Assembly: GCF_002077945.1 (NCBI RefSeq)
Contig: NZ_LVYD01000001.1
Location: forward strand, 62,001 to 126,000
DNA length: 64,000 bases
Source: Niastella vici
Lineage (GTDB): Bacteria > Bacteroidota > Bacteroidia > Chitinophagales > Chitinophagaceae
Reading direction: 5' to 3'
In this document: in pieces, positions 8,234-15,732 of the stretch
Layout: each line of letters begins with the position of its first letter
Position numbering within the stretch: the stretch's first letter is position 1
Notes under the pieces: model-generated
Seen by the model: the letters and a program-made list of their open reading frames with translations, nothing else
What the model was told of the DNA's origin: nothing
The model's database searches: none
Translations under genes and position numbers: made by a program

Positions 8234-10135
8234 CTACCGCTTTGGCTGCAACCACCTCGTCAGCGCCTCATTAAACCCATTTGCATTTTCCAGGTTGCTT
8301 ACATGGCCCGCATTGGGTACAATTGCCTGCACTGCAGATGGAACCAGTTCCAGCACCTTGCTCTTGTGTTGGGCATCGGCATCGCCAGTCAACACCAATA
8401 CAGGTACTGTTACCTGCATTGTTTTCAATTTGTCTACGACCGATGTGCCCAGCAAAAATCTTGGTTCAATATGTGTAGGTTGCCAGGCATCCCATTTATA
8501 GATCATATTCCACACCGGTTTTCTAAGTTGCTCAATGGGCCTTCCCTGCCTCATGGTGAGCGCATTGAACCACAACCGCTTGAATGAATCGATGCCCTTC
8601 CGGTATAATTCTGTTATTTCTTTTCGCCGTGTGGCAATGGCTTCCTGCGTCCAGGGAACAGCCGGCCCGGGTGAGCCCATCCATACATCGCCACTGGCTA
8701 ATGTAACCGATTTGACTCTGTTCTGATGCGTTACCAGAAAATCGAGGCCAATAAAACCACCCATCGATAATCCTACTATATGTGCCTTTTTAATCTTCAA
8801 CGCATCCATCAATGCAGCCAGGTCATCTGCATGCGAAGTGTTAGAGAATTCAGCAGGCATGGAAGAACGGCCATATCCCCTTACGTCATACCGTATTACG
8901 CGGTATTTTTTTGAGAAGAAATAGAACTGCGGGTCCCATTCATAATGATCGAACGAATGGCCATGAATAAAGATCAACGGTTCGCCCTGTCCGAGTTCTT
9001 CATAAAATAATTTACCTGCTTTCACCGGCACAAAACCACTTTTTACCGCCGGATTGTAAGCATCTTCTAATGCATCCCGCACCAGCAAGGGCAATACCGG
9101 ACTGGCATAGAATGAAGAGAACCCATTTTTATAACCCGTTATATGCGTAATAAAAAATCCATAGAGATGGTGTTCATAATCTATCCAGGGATAAGCGCCG
9201 GCCCAGGATGGACTGCTGATCAACGTTGCCTCCCCTTTCTCATTCACTTCTTCGCGCCATTCGCCCAAACCGTATATATCGTTTCCTGCGCGGGTGCGGA
9301 TATTTGCAATAAATCTTTCCCGGGATGCATCCGCCGTAAGCACCTGGTTCGCCTGCATAGTGCGCACCGCCTGTTCCGACAAGATCCTTTTACCATTATA
9401 TACACCGCGGTTATAGATCATGGACAGAAAATTCAGGTAATCGTTGAGCGTACTGCGCGCACCGCCACCTAACATGGGGGCATGCCCGCCCGACGAATCT
9501 ACCGGCGTAAAATGGGTCGATGGCATATGCAATGGAATAGCTATCTTCTCCTGAAAAATATTTTCCCAGCTTTTTCCTGTAGCCAGTTCAGCCATTCGGC
9601 CTGCTACCTGCATCGACAGGCCACCATATTTAAATCTTGTTCCGGGCAAGGTATCAGCGGGTAAGTTTACAATCTGGGCAACCGATGTGGCAAGGTCCTG
9701 GTAAATATCAATGGGTGCACCTGCCGGTTGATAATCAGGATAACCAGCCGTATGAGAAAACAATTGCACCAGCGTTGTTTCTCCTTTAATATCTGTAAAC
9801 TCAGGCAGCCACTTATTTACTTTATCATCCCAATGCAACTTTCCTTCATCAACAACCGCAGCAATGGCAGCAGCTGCCAGCCATTTACCAGCCGATGCAA
9901 TGAAGACAACTGTTTCAGGTTTGTAATTGCCAAAATACTTTTTATGGATCAACTGGTTGTTTTGAACCAGCGCAATACCAGCCCCCTTGTAATAACCACT
10001 GTCGACCCAGCTTTTTATTTTGGTATCGAGGAAAGAAAAATCTACATGTAGGGTTACGGCGGTTTTACGTTGCGCGAATGTAATCTGGCTACATAGTAGT
10101 AATGACAAAACAATCGATACGCCTTTACAATTCAT
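8234..10135 (-). CDS. fusion of class C beta-lactamase-fold serine hydrolase and alpha/beta hydrolase
   Basis: This 633-residue exported protein (signal peptide ending near residue 21, TFAQ) joins two serine hydrolases. Residues about 30-360 are a beta-lactamase/penicillin-binding fold domain, with nucleophile motif S81-A-G-K84, Y170-G-G in place of the usual Y-x-N, and an FSHTAGY block. Residues about 372-631 are an alpha/beta hydrolase with oxyanion HGH at 391-393, nucleophile S457 in GLSMGG, an acid at Asp585 or Asp587 (TGDAD) and His611 (NAGHVSN). Both catalytic sets look intact apart from the Y-G-G change. Substrates may be esters, amides or peptides; they cannot be told from sequence. 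It is divergent from the BlaI/M56 operon, whose operators lie in the shared 229-base gap. Confidence 0.85.
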   Translation of the reverse strand: MNCKGVSIVLSLLLCSQITFAQRKTAVTLHVDFSFLDTKIKSWVDSGYYKGAGIALVQNNQLIHKKYFGNYKPETVVFIASAGKWLAAAAIAAVVDEGKLHWDDKVNKWLPEFTDIKGETTLVQLFSHTAGYPDYQPAGAPIDIYQDLATSVAQIVNLPADTLPGTRFKYGGLSMQVAGRMAELATGKSWENIFQEKIAIPLHMPSTHFTPVDSSGGHAPMLGGGARSTLNDYLNFLSMIYNRGVYNGKRILSEQAVRTMQANQVLTADASRERFIANIRTRAGNDIYGLGEWREEVNEKGEATLISSPSWAGAYPWIDYEHHLYGFFITHITGYKNGFSSFYASPVLPLLVRDALEDAYNPAVKSGFVPVKAGKLFYEELGQGEPLIFIHGHSFDHYEWDPQFYFFSKKYRVIRYDVRGYGRSSMPAEFSNTSHADDLAALMDALKIKKAHIVGLSMGGFIGLDFLVTHQNRVKSVTLASGDVWMGSPGPAVPWTQEAIATRRKEITELYRKGIDSFKRLWFNALTMRQGRPIEQLRKPVWNMIYKWDAWQPTHIEPRFLLGTSVVDKLKTMQVTVPVLVLTGDADAQHKSKVLELVPSAVQAIVPNAGHVSNLENANGFNEALTRWLQPKR

Positions 10136-10311
10136 GGATGCGATGTTCTAATTTTTTATAAAAAGAATTGGCCGAGCCGGGCTGTAATATGCACCGAATT
10201 GCCGTAGAAAATGCACTAATCTGGGCAAACGTTGGCACAAAGTCTTCCAAAACAGCTTCCCAGTATATTGATTTTCAGCTTTCTAAAAAATATTTTCCGG
10301 AATATGTTGTC

Positions 10312-10329
10312 TGCCTAAATATTTAGGCA
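10312..10329. promoter_or_regulatory. BlaI-type operator dyad 1
   Basis: TGCCTAAATATTTAGGCA is a perfect 18-bp palindrome located 36-53 bases before the repressor start codon. BlaI/MecI/CopY repressors bind dyads of this size. A second, closely related dyad lies 24 bp further on (centre to centre). Binding is inferred from position and symmetry. Confidence 0.7.
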
Positions 10330-10334
10330 TAATA

Positions 10335-10354
10335 TTGCCTAAGAAATTAGGCAA
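10335..10354. promoter_or_regulatory. BlaI-type operator dyad 2
   Basis: TTGCCTAA (10335-10342) and TTAGGCAA (10347-10354) are exact inverted arms around GAAA. The arms repeat the TGCCTAA core of dyad 1. It ends 10 bases before the BlaI start, where a bound dimer would block transcription of the repressor/peptidase operon and perhaps of the divergent hydrolase. Confidence 0.7.
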
Positions 10355-10364
10355 AACGAGAATC

Positions 10365-10733
10365 ATGAAAAAACTCACTGCAGCTGAAGAGCAGATCATG
10401 CAAACACTATGGAGTTTGGGCAAAGGTGCTTTTATGAAAGATATTCTGGAACACCTGGCAGCAACCAAACCTCATTACAATACGGTGGGCACTTTGCTGA
10501 AGATACTGGTTGAAAAGAAATTTGTAGGTATTAAGAACCCCAACCGCAACAACTTCTATTACCCCCTTATCACCAAAGAAGAATATTCTGCCAGTGGTAT
10601 AAAGGCCATTACAGAAAATTATTTTCAGGGCTCGTACACCAAAGTGGTTTCCTTTCTGGTAGATAAAAAAGAAATGTCGATCGAAGACCTGGAATTTTTA
10701 TTGAGCCAACTTAAAAATAAAGGCAATGAATAG
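10365..10733 (+). CDS. BlaI/MecI/CopY family transcriptional repressor
   Basis: This 122-residue winged-helix protein begins MKKLTAAEEQIMQTLWSLGK, with a recognition helix around HYNTVGTLLKILVEKKF and a wing at GIKNPNRNNFYYPLI. The C-terminal helices (about residues 80-118) form the dimer interface. The ATG at 10365 is preferred over an upstream in-frame TTG at 10335 because that TTG falls inside an operator arm. The next gene (M56 peptidase) overlaps by 8 bases, the usual layout in which the membrane peptidase triggers cleavage of the repressor. It should repress its own operon through the two dyads just upstream. Confidence 0.9.
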   Translation: MKKLTAAEEQIMQTLWSLGKGAFMKDILEHLAATKPHYNTVGTLLKILVEKKFVGIKNPNRNNFYYPLITKEEYSASGIKAITENYFQGSYTKVVSFLVDKKEMSIEDLEFLLSQLKNKGNE

Positions 10734-12078
10734 CCATACCTTATTACTATATGTACTGAAATCAATTTTCATTTCTTGTATTTTTCTGGGCTATTACCTG
10801 GTAGCCTTACGCAACAAAAGCTTTCATTCGTATAATAGATTTTATTTGTTGCTCAGCATGGCGGGCAGCCTGCTCATTCCGCTTTTCAACTTCAGCTGGT
10901 TCACGATCGAGAAGAAAGATATACCTGTCGCTTCTATACAACTGAATTTTATTGCAACGCCACTCTCTAATCATAATACAACGGCTTTTCCCTGGTTGGA
11001 TATTGTCTTTTATCTGGCTATTGGTATAAGCCTTTTCCTGATCACTTTTTTTGCCATGAACGTTTTTAAAGTGTATCAACTGAAAAGAAGATCGGCTATT
11101 CTGAAAATGGATGGCATCGATTTCATTTATACCAACCTGGAGCATGCACCTTTTTCATTTTTAAATAACCTGTTCTGGAAGGAATCTATTTCAATGGATG
11201 AGGAATACGGGAAAAAGATCTTCAAACATGAGCTCACCCATATACAGCAGAAGCATACGCTGGATATCATTTTTTGTCAGGTCATCAATGCCGTTTTCTG
11301 GATGAACCCGTTCAACTGGCTTATTCAAAAAGAACTGAAGGCCATCCATGAATTTATAGCAGACAAAGAAGCTGTTGGCAACAACAATGTGGAAGATTTT
11401 GTGAAGCTGCTTTTACAGGCCCATTACGGAAAGCATTTTTTATCTCCTACACACGCATTCTATTATTCATCTATTAAACGTCGCTTAATTATGTTAACAA
11501 CACCAAACAAAACAACCTGGGGCCCGTTGCGGAAGCTGTTGGTTCTTCCGCTCACCCTGGTAGCAGTTGGCGTTTTATCTGTTTCAATGATTGAAAGGAA
11601 AGCCAATGCTATTGTTGCGCCTATGGTTGCGCCTGTTATCCTTACTCAACAACCTGATCTTTCACCGCCGGTGCAGGAAGCAGCCGTATCAACTACTGTG
11701 AAACAACCGAAGGTTTTCAAACCCATTCCTGCCCAAAAGCCTGCCACTAATAGCGATACCTGTACGCCCGCAAAATCAAAAGCAAACTCACTGACAGCAG
11801 AAATTAATGTTCACGATAAAAATGAGGTCATTACCGCAAGGGCCGAGAAAGTAATGTTGAACCTGGCAGGAAAATCGGATAGCACATTAAAGGCATCACT
11901 TCCCCCGGCGGTATATTACATCGATAATCAACTGGCTACTTCAGATGAAGTCATTAAGCTTAAACCCGAACAAATAAGCAGGATCAATGTTTGGAAAGGC
12001 AATGATGCCATCAAAAAATTCGGTGCTACTATTGGCGCCAATGGTGTAATAGAAATCTTCACAAAAGTGATCCCATAA
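10726..12078 (+). CDS. BlaR1-like M56 family membrane metallopeptidase with plug-like tail
   Basis: This 450-residue protein has four hydrophobic segments: about residues 8-28, 38-56, 91-113 and, after the peptidase domain, about 270-286. The zinc site H168-E-L-T-H172 is followed by E209 in HEFIADKE, typical of M56 peptidases. Unlike BlaR1 it has no penicillin-binding sensor domain. The region beyond the last membrane segment is a Pro/Thr/Lys-rich linker, then a segment with VYYIDNQLATSDEVIKLKPE and GATIGANGVIEIFTK (about 392-448), resembling the plug region of TonB receptors. It is translationally coupled to the BlaI-like repressor and probably inactivates it on an envelope signal. The signal is unknown. 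Confidence 0.88.
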   Translation: MNSHTLLLYVLKSIFISCIFLGYYLVALRNKSFHSYNRFYLLLSMAGSLLIPLFNFSWFTIEKKDIPVASIQLNFIATPLSNHNTTAFPWLDIVFYLAIGISLFLITFFAMNVFKVYQLKRRSAILKMDGIDFIYTNLEHAPFSFLNNLFWKESISMDEEYGKKIFKHELTHIQQKHTLDIIFCQVINAVFWMNPFNWLIQKELKAIHEFIADKEAVGNNNVEDFVKLLLQAHYGKHFLSPTHAFYYSSIKRRLIMLTTPNKTTWGPLRKLLVLPLTLVAVGVLSVSMIERKANAIVAPMVAPVILTQQPDLSPPVQEAAVSTTVKQPKVFKPIPAQKPATNSDTCTPAKSKANSLTAEINVHDKNEVITARAEKVMLNLAGKSDSTLKASLPPAVYYIDNQLATSDEVIKLKPEQISRINVWKGNDAIKKFGATIGANGVIEIFTKVIP

Positions 12079-12098
12079 TAGCCATACTAAAAATAGTT

Positions 12099-12130
12099 AA
12101 GAGACCGGCGGCAACCGGTCTCTTTTTTTT
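12099..12130 (+). terminator. rho-independent terminator after the BlaI/M56 operon
   Basis: AAGAGACCGG (12099-12108) pairs with CCGGTCTCTT (12115-12124) over a CGGCAA loop, followed by a continuous T run to 12130. It ends 52 bases after the M56 stop, so the following hydrolase gene needs its own promoter or readthrough. Confidence 0.9.
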
Positions 12131-12188
12131 GGTGCTACCGAAAACAATTATACCCAATTTTTCATTATTAATTGTAATGGTCATTCTA

Positions 12189-13568
12189 ATGGGTTTGCGA
12201 AAAAAGATTTTCCGTTTTGTATCTCTGGTGCTATTGCTGTTACTGGCATATGGCATCTGGTTTGCGTGGCGGGCCTTTCCCATTATCAGCGGTTTTGGCG
12301 CCAAGAATATGGCCTCCGCCATTTACCTGCAACATCGAAAACCGGCAAGTGTGTTACATGAAGAGCTGGCCTTCTTCCCTGTTTCTCTGGGAACATACAC
12401 TCTCAATACGGAAGATTCTTCTGTTACCGGATCAGTATGGGGATTTGCCCGGCGCAAAGCTATTTACAGAAAAGGGATCGGCTGTACGCTGGTGAATGAT
12501 CTTACCGAAGAAGCTATCAGGGAACAACATTTCAATTTACCACTGGTTCCCAAACAAAACCCCGATACCATTGCCTGGCCGTATGGCGATAAATTATCAG
12601 GCAGCATTCCTTCAACCATCGATACGGTTGTACTAAAGAACGCTATTGACCATGCCATGCAGGCGCCATCGAAAAATGGGGGACCGGCGTATACCCGCGC
12701 TTTTCTGGTGGTATATGATGGTAACATCGTTGGCGAACAGTATGCACCCGGGTTCAACAAGCATTCGGTGATGATCGGCTGGTCGATAAGTAAAAGTTTA
12801 ACCGCTGCCGTTATAGGCGTGCTCACGAAAGCAGGGCAGTTGAACCCTGATGCACCGGCACCCGTACCCGAATGGAAAAATACCTCGAAAGAAAAGATCA
12901 CGCTTAAACAGTTGCTGCAGCAAACTTCGGGACTGGATTATACAGAAGATTACAGCAGCCCCAGCGAGGCAACCAATATGTTGTTCATGCGGGGCGATAT
13001 GGGCGCTTTTACTGCCATGCTTCCGTTGAAATTTAAACCGGGCACTTTCTTTAATTACTCCAGTGGCAATGCCAATATTCTCAGCCGCATCATCCGTCAT
13101 TCGGTGGGCGATTCGGGCTATGCCGCATTCCCTTACCAGGCATTGTTCCATAAAATAAATATGTATTCTCTTTTGCTTGAACCTGATGCATCAGGCACCT
13201 ATATTGGTTCTTCCTATAGCTATGCTACTGCACGCGATTTTGCGCGTTTTGGTTTGCTGTATTATAATAATGGGATGTGGAACGGGGAACAGCTGCTGCC
13301 TGAAAACTGGGTAAAGGAAACGATAAAGCCGGCGGCGGCCAACCAATTGCAACGCTATGGTTTTCAGTTCTGGCTGAATGGCCTTGATAAAAAAGATCCC
13401 GGCAAACGCTGGTTCCCAGATGTGCCGGCCGATATGTATTTTGCAGATGGCTTTGGCGGACAGAACATTTTCATAATTCCCTCCAAAAAACTCATCGTTA
13501 TACGCCTGGGGGTGCATACTGTTGACGAAAACCAGTACCTTAAAGAAGTGATCCAGGCAATCCGCTAA
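12189..13568 (+). CDS. membrane-anchored beta-lactamase-fold serine hydrolase (class C family)
   Basis: With the ATG at 12189 the protein has 459 residues and a positively charged start followed by one membrane anchor or signal (about residues 9-26). The catalytic domain contains S199-I-S-K202 (SxxK), Y290-S-S-G-N (second motif) and a QQTSGLDY block. These mark the beta-lactamase/penicillin-binding/esterase superfamily. Longer frames to a TTG at 12129 overlap the T run of the preceding terminator and are not credible; an ATG at 12177 is a possible alternative. Beta-lactamase activity is not implied: many relatives are esterases or peptidases. Its place next to a BlaI/M56 pair suggests, but does not show, a cell-wall or beta-lactam link. 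Confidence 0.85.
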   Translation: MGLRKKIFRFVSLVLLLLLAYGIWFAWRAFPIISGFGAKNMASAIYLQHRKPASVLHEELAFFPVSLGTYTLNTEDSSVTGSVWGFARRKAIYRKGIGCTLVNDLTEEAIREQHFNLPLVPKQNPDTIAWPYGDKLSGSIPSTIDTVVLKNAIDHAMQAPSKNGGPAYTRAFLVVYDGNIVGEQYAPGFNKHSVMIGWSISKSLTAAVIGVLTKAGQLNPDAPAPVPEWKNTSKEKITLKQLLQQTSGLDYTEDYSSPSEATNMLFMRGDMGAFTAMLPLKFKPGTFFNYSSGNANILSRIIRHSVGDSGYAAFPYQALFHKINMYSLLLEPDASGTYIGSSYSYATARDFARFGLLYYNNGMWNGEQLLPENWVKETIKPAAANQLQRYGFQFWLNGLDKKDPGKRWFPDVPADMYFADGFGGQNIFIIPSKKLIVIRLGVHTVDENQYLKEVIQAIR

Positions 13569-13569
13569 T

Positions 13570-13598
13570 TGTTTGAATTTTGCAAGTTTTTGTTTGAA
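13570..13598 (+). promoter_or_regulatory. AraC-type direct-repeat operator (regulator gene copy)
   Basis: TGTTTGAA occurs at 13570-13577 and again at 13591-13598, a 21-bp direct repeat, as expected for an AraC-family dimer on one face of the helix. The bases between are also largely shared with the copy at 14705-14733. It ends 95 bases before the AraC gene start. Confidence 0.7.
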
Positions 13599-13628
13599 TC
13601 CTATAAAGTCCGGAGGGCCAGGCTGTCG

Positions 13629-13636
13629 TAATTTTA
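13629..13636 (+). promoter_or_regulatory. -7 box of the AraC gene promoter
   Basis: TAATTTTA matches the Bacteroidota -7 consensus TAnnTTTG at 5 of the 6 fixed positions. It begins 38 bases after the start of the second TGTTTGAA half-site, exactly the distance seen at the SDR promoter. No good -33 element is visible, consistent with activator dependence. Confidence 0.55.
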
Positions 13637-13693
13637 TAAGGTGAAGCGAAAAACGTGGGTTTGAAAAATATACAATTGTCTTAAATTTACCAT

Positions 13694-14593
13694 ATGCCCA
13701 AGACAGAAACACTGGAAGATTTTTACCGCCATAAAATGAACTGGTTGCCCGAAAATCTTAAAAAAGATATCGGCCATTTCAATGTGTTTAAAGTGGAGGA
13801 TTGTGTAGGCCCGGGCAAAACACCAGTAGCTTATACCCGGCGCGATTACTACAAGATATCCCTGATGCAGGGCGATTATATATATCACTATGCCGATAAA
13901 AGCATTGAGGTCTCTGGTTCTACCCTCATCTTTTTTAGCCCGAATGTGCCTTACACCTTTGAATCGTTAACCGATGATCCCAAAGGGTTCTTTTGCATAT
14001 TCAGGGAAGAGTTCTTTACAGAAAAGATCCGCGGTGGTATTAAAGATCTGCCCATGTTCATTTCGGGTAATAAACCCAGTTATGCCCTCAACAAAACGCA
14101 GGACAAATTTGTAAGCCAGATATTTGAAAAAATGGTTGATGAAATTGGATCTGATTATGTTTATAAATATGATCTTATCCGCAACTACATTATGGAGATG
14201 ATCCATTATGCGTTGAAAATGCAGCCCACCGAAAACCTGTATCAGCATACAGATGCCAATGCCCGCATCACTGCTGTTTTTACTGAATTGCTCGAGCGGC
14301 AATTCCCTATTGAATCGCCCACGCAACGGTTTACCTTACGTTCGGCCAGGGATTTTGCCGAACAATTATCGGTACATGTGAACCACCTTAACCGCGCCAT
14401 CCGCATCACCACCGGCAAAACCACTACCGATCATATCTTTGACCGGCTTATCAGTGAAGCAAAGGCCTTGCTGAAACATACCAACTGGAACATTTCCGAG
14501 ATCGGTTATTGCCTGGGCTTTGAAGAACCGGCGCATTTCAATCATTTCTTTAAGAAGCAGACCAGCATGACGCCATCAGCATTCAGGAATTAA
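13694..14593 (+). CDS. AraC family transcriptional regulator
   Basis: This 299-residue protein has an N-terminal cupin-like sensing domain (about residues 25-150, with YYKISLMQGDYIYHYADKS and LIFFSPNVPYTFE). The C-terminal AraC DNA-binding domain has two helix-turn-helix units (about 200-299, ending ISEIGYCLGFEEPAHFNHFF). Bacteroidota relatives usually activate a nearby oxidoreductase gene in response to a small molecule. Here an SDR gene follows 234 bases downstream on the same strand. The same operator and -7 box lie before both genes, so autoregulation plus control of the SDR gene is likely. The ligand is unknown. Confidence 0.92.
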   Translation: MPKTETLEDFYRHKMNWLPENLKKDIGHFNVFKVEDCVGPGKTPVAYTRRDYYKISLMQGDYIYHYADKSIEVSGSTLIFFSPNVPYTFESLTDDPKGFFCIFREEFFTEKIRGGIKDLPMFISGNKPSYALNKTQDKFVSQIFEKMVDEIGSDYVYKYDLIRNYIMEMIHYALKMQPTENLYQHTDANARITAVFTELLERQFPIESPTQRFTLRSARDFAEQLSVHVNHLNRAIRITTGKTTTDHIFDRLISEAKALLKHTNWNISEIGYCLGFEEPAHFNHFFKKQTSMTPSAFRN

Positions 14594-14617
14594 AGTTGTT
14601 ATAAATAAATATTTGAC

Positions 14618-14647
14618 AAATGCCTTCCACTACATAGGAGGCATTTT
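14618..14647 (+). terminator. terminator of the AraC gene
   Basis: AAATGCCT (14618-14625) pairs with AGGCATTT (14639-14646), with a further TCC/GGA pairing inside, followed by a short T-rich tract. It is 25 bases past the AraC stop, showing that the SDR gene is transcribed from its own promoter. Confidence 0.7.
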
Positions 14648-14704
14648 CATTCACTCCTTATTCTATTCCTGCAAAATTCAAATAACCTAACCCACACCAA
14701 CACT

Positions 14705-14733
14705 TGTTTGAATTATACAACTATCTGTTTGAA
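14705..14733 (+). promoter_or_regulatory. AraC-type direct-repeat operator (SDR gene copy)
   Basis: TGTTTGAA at 14705-14712 and 14726-14733 again sits at a 21-bp period, with intervening bases similar to the 13570-13598 copy (both have TTGTTTGAATT followed by a CAA). It ends 94 bases before the SDR start. The matching copy before the AraC gene makes chance occurrence unlikely. Confidence 0.75.
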
Positions 14734-14763
14734 AGGCATAATAATGGGCGGGTTGCGTCAATC

Positions 14764-14771
14764 TATCTTTG
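14764..14771 (+). promoter_or_regulatory. -7 box of the SDR promoter
   Basis: TATCTTTG fits the Bacteroidota -7 consensus TAnnTTTG exactly. It starts 38 bases after the second operator half-site start, as in the AraC promoter. The expected -33 position does not carry a TTTG. Confidence 0.65.
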
Positions 14772-14827
14772 TGTCATCAGTTCATGAACGACCAATAACT
14801 TACAACAATCAAATAAAAAAAATAAAG

Positions 14828-15667
14828 ATGAAAAACAAGATATGGTTTGTAACCGGCGCCAGCAAAGGATTGGGACTGGCCCTTGTTAAAAAATTAATTC
14901 AGGAAGGTTATCGCGTTGCCGCTACTTCGCGTAACGTAAAAGAATTGCAACAGGCGGTAGGCGCCGGCCGCGAGGTATTTCTTCCCCTGGCGGTTGATCT
15001 TAAAAATGAAAGCAGTGTTGAAAAAGGAATAAAAGAAACCGTTGCTCATTTTGGATCTATAGACGTAGTGGTGAACAATGCCGGGTACGGCCTTACAGGA
15101 AGCCTGGAAGAACTCTCTGATGAAGAAGTACGTCAAAATTTCGACATCAACGTTTTTGGGGTGCTTAATGTGATCAGAAAAGCATTGCCCTACATGCGCA
15201 AACAGCAATCAGGTCATTTCTTCAATATTGCATCTATTGGCGGGTTCACCGGATCATTCCCTGGCTTTGGCAGTTATACCGCTACCAAATTTGCCATGCA
15301 TGGTTTCTCCGAATCACTGGCAGCAGAAGTAAAACCTTTTGGAATTACTGTTTCTATTGTATCGCCCGGGTATTTCAGAACAGAATTTCTGGATGCCTCA
15401 CTGGGTACGCCCAAAAATGAGATCGCTGATTACAAACTGGTAAGGGAGATACAAACCTTCCATCAAAATGATATGAATCATAACCAGAGTGGCAACCCGG
15501 AAAAAGCTGCCGAAGTTATGATTGCCATTGCCGAACAAAAACAACCAGCGCTGCATGTATTCCTTGGCAAGGATGCGTATCAATTAGCAGAGGTTAAAAT
15601 AAAAGCGGTTCAACAGGATATGGCAACAGTAAAAGAACTCGCCACATCAACTGATTATGCACAGTAA
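14828..15667 (+). CDS. short-chain dehydrogenase/reductase (SDR)
   Basis: Starting at the ATG at 14828, the protein has 279 residues and opens directly on the Rossmann fold. The cofactor motif is T9-G-A-S-K-G-L-G16, NNAG is at 83-86, and the catalytic residues are Ser136 (IASIGG) with Y150-x-x-x-K154 (YTATK). It is a classical cytoplasmic NAD(P)-dependent oxidoreductase acting on a carbonyl or alcohol; the substrate is not predictable. The longer frame from 14708 would add about 40 residues of leader lying over the operator and -7 box, so it is rejected. Control by the upstream AraC regulator is strongly suggested by the shared operator. Confidence 0.92.
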   Translation: MKNKIWFVTGASKGLGLALVKKLIQEGYRVAATSRNVKELQQAVGAGREVFLPLAVDLKNESSVEKGIKETVAHFGSIDVVVNNAGYGLTGSLEELSDEEVRQNFDINVFGVLNVIRKALPYMRKQQSGHFFNIASIGGFTGSFPGFGSYTATKFAMHGFSESLAAEVKPFGITVSIVSPGYFRTEFLDASLGTPKNEIADYKLVREIQTFHQNDMNHNQSGNPEKAAEVMIAIAEQKQPALHVFLGKDAYQLAEVKIKAVQQDMATVKELATSTDYAQ

Positions 15668-15675
15668 TTGTATAA

Positions 15676-15723
15676 GCATTTAATTAAAAAGTCCCGACAT
15701 GTCGGGACTTTTTAATTAAATGC
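15676..15723. terminator. bidirectional terminator: 48-bp perfect palindrome
   Basis: The two 24-base arms are exact reverse complements with no central spacer. The GC core GTCCCGAC/GTCGGGAC is flanked by A and T tracts, so each strand reads as stem plus T run. It lies between the convergent SDR gene (stop 15667) and the VCBS/IPT gene (stop 15733) and should terminate both. Confidence 0.9.
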
Positions 15724-15732
15724 CTGGTTGGT

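Noticed and set aside
10335-10364. Upstream TTG start of the BlaI-like protein
   Set aside because: It lies inside the second operator arm and would add residues before the normal MKKLTAAEEQ start.
12129-12188. Longer N-terminus of the beta-lactamase-fold protein from a TTG
   Set aside because: The TTG lies at the end of the T run of a strong terminator, and the added residues precede a normal basic start plus membrane anchor.
8234-13568. Beta-lactam resistance operon
   Set aside because: The hydrolases belong to a superfamily full of esterases and peptidases, and the M56 protein lacks a penicillin-binding sensor; resistance cannot be claimed from sequence.
14708-14827. 40-residue extension of the SDR protein
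   Set aside because: It covers the AraC operator and the -7 box, and the Rossmann fold begins right at the ATG at 14828.
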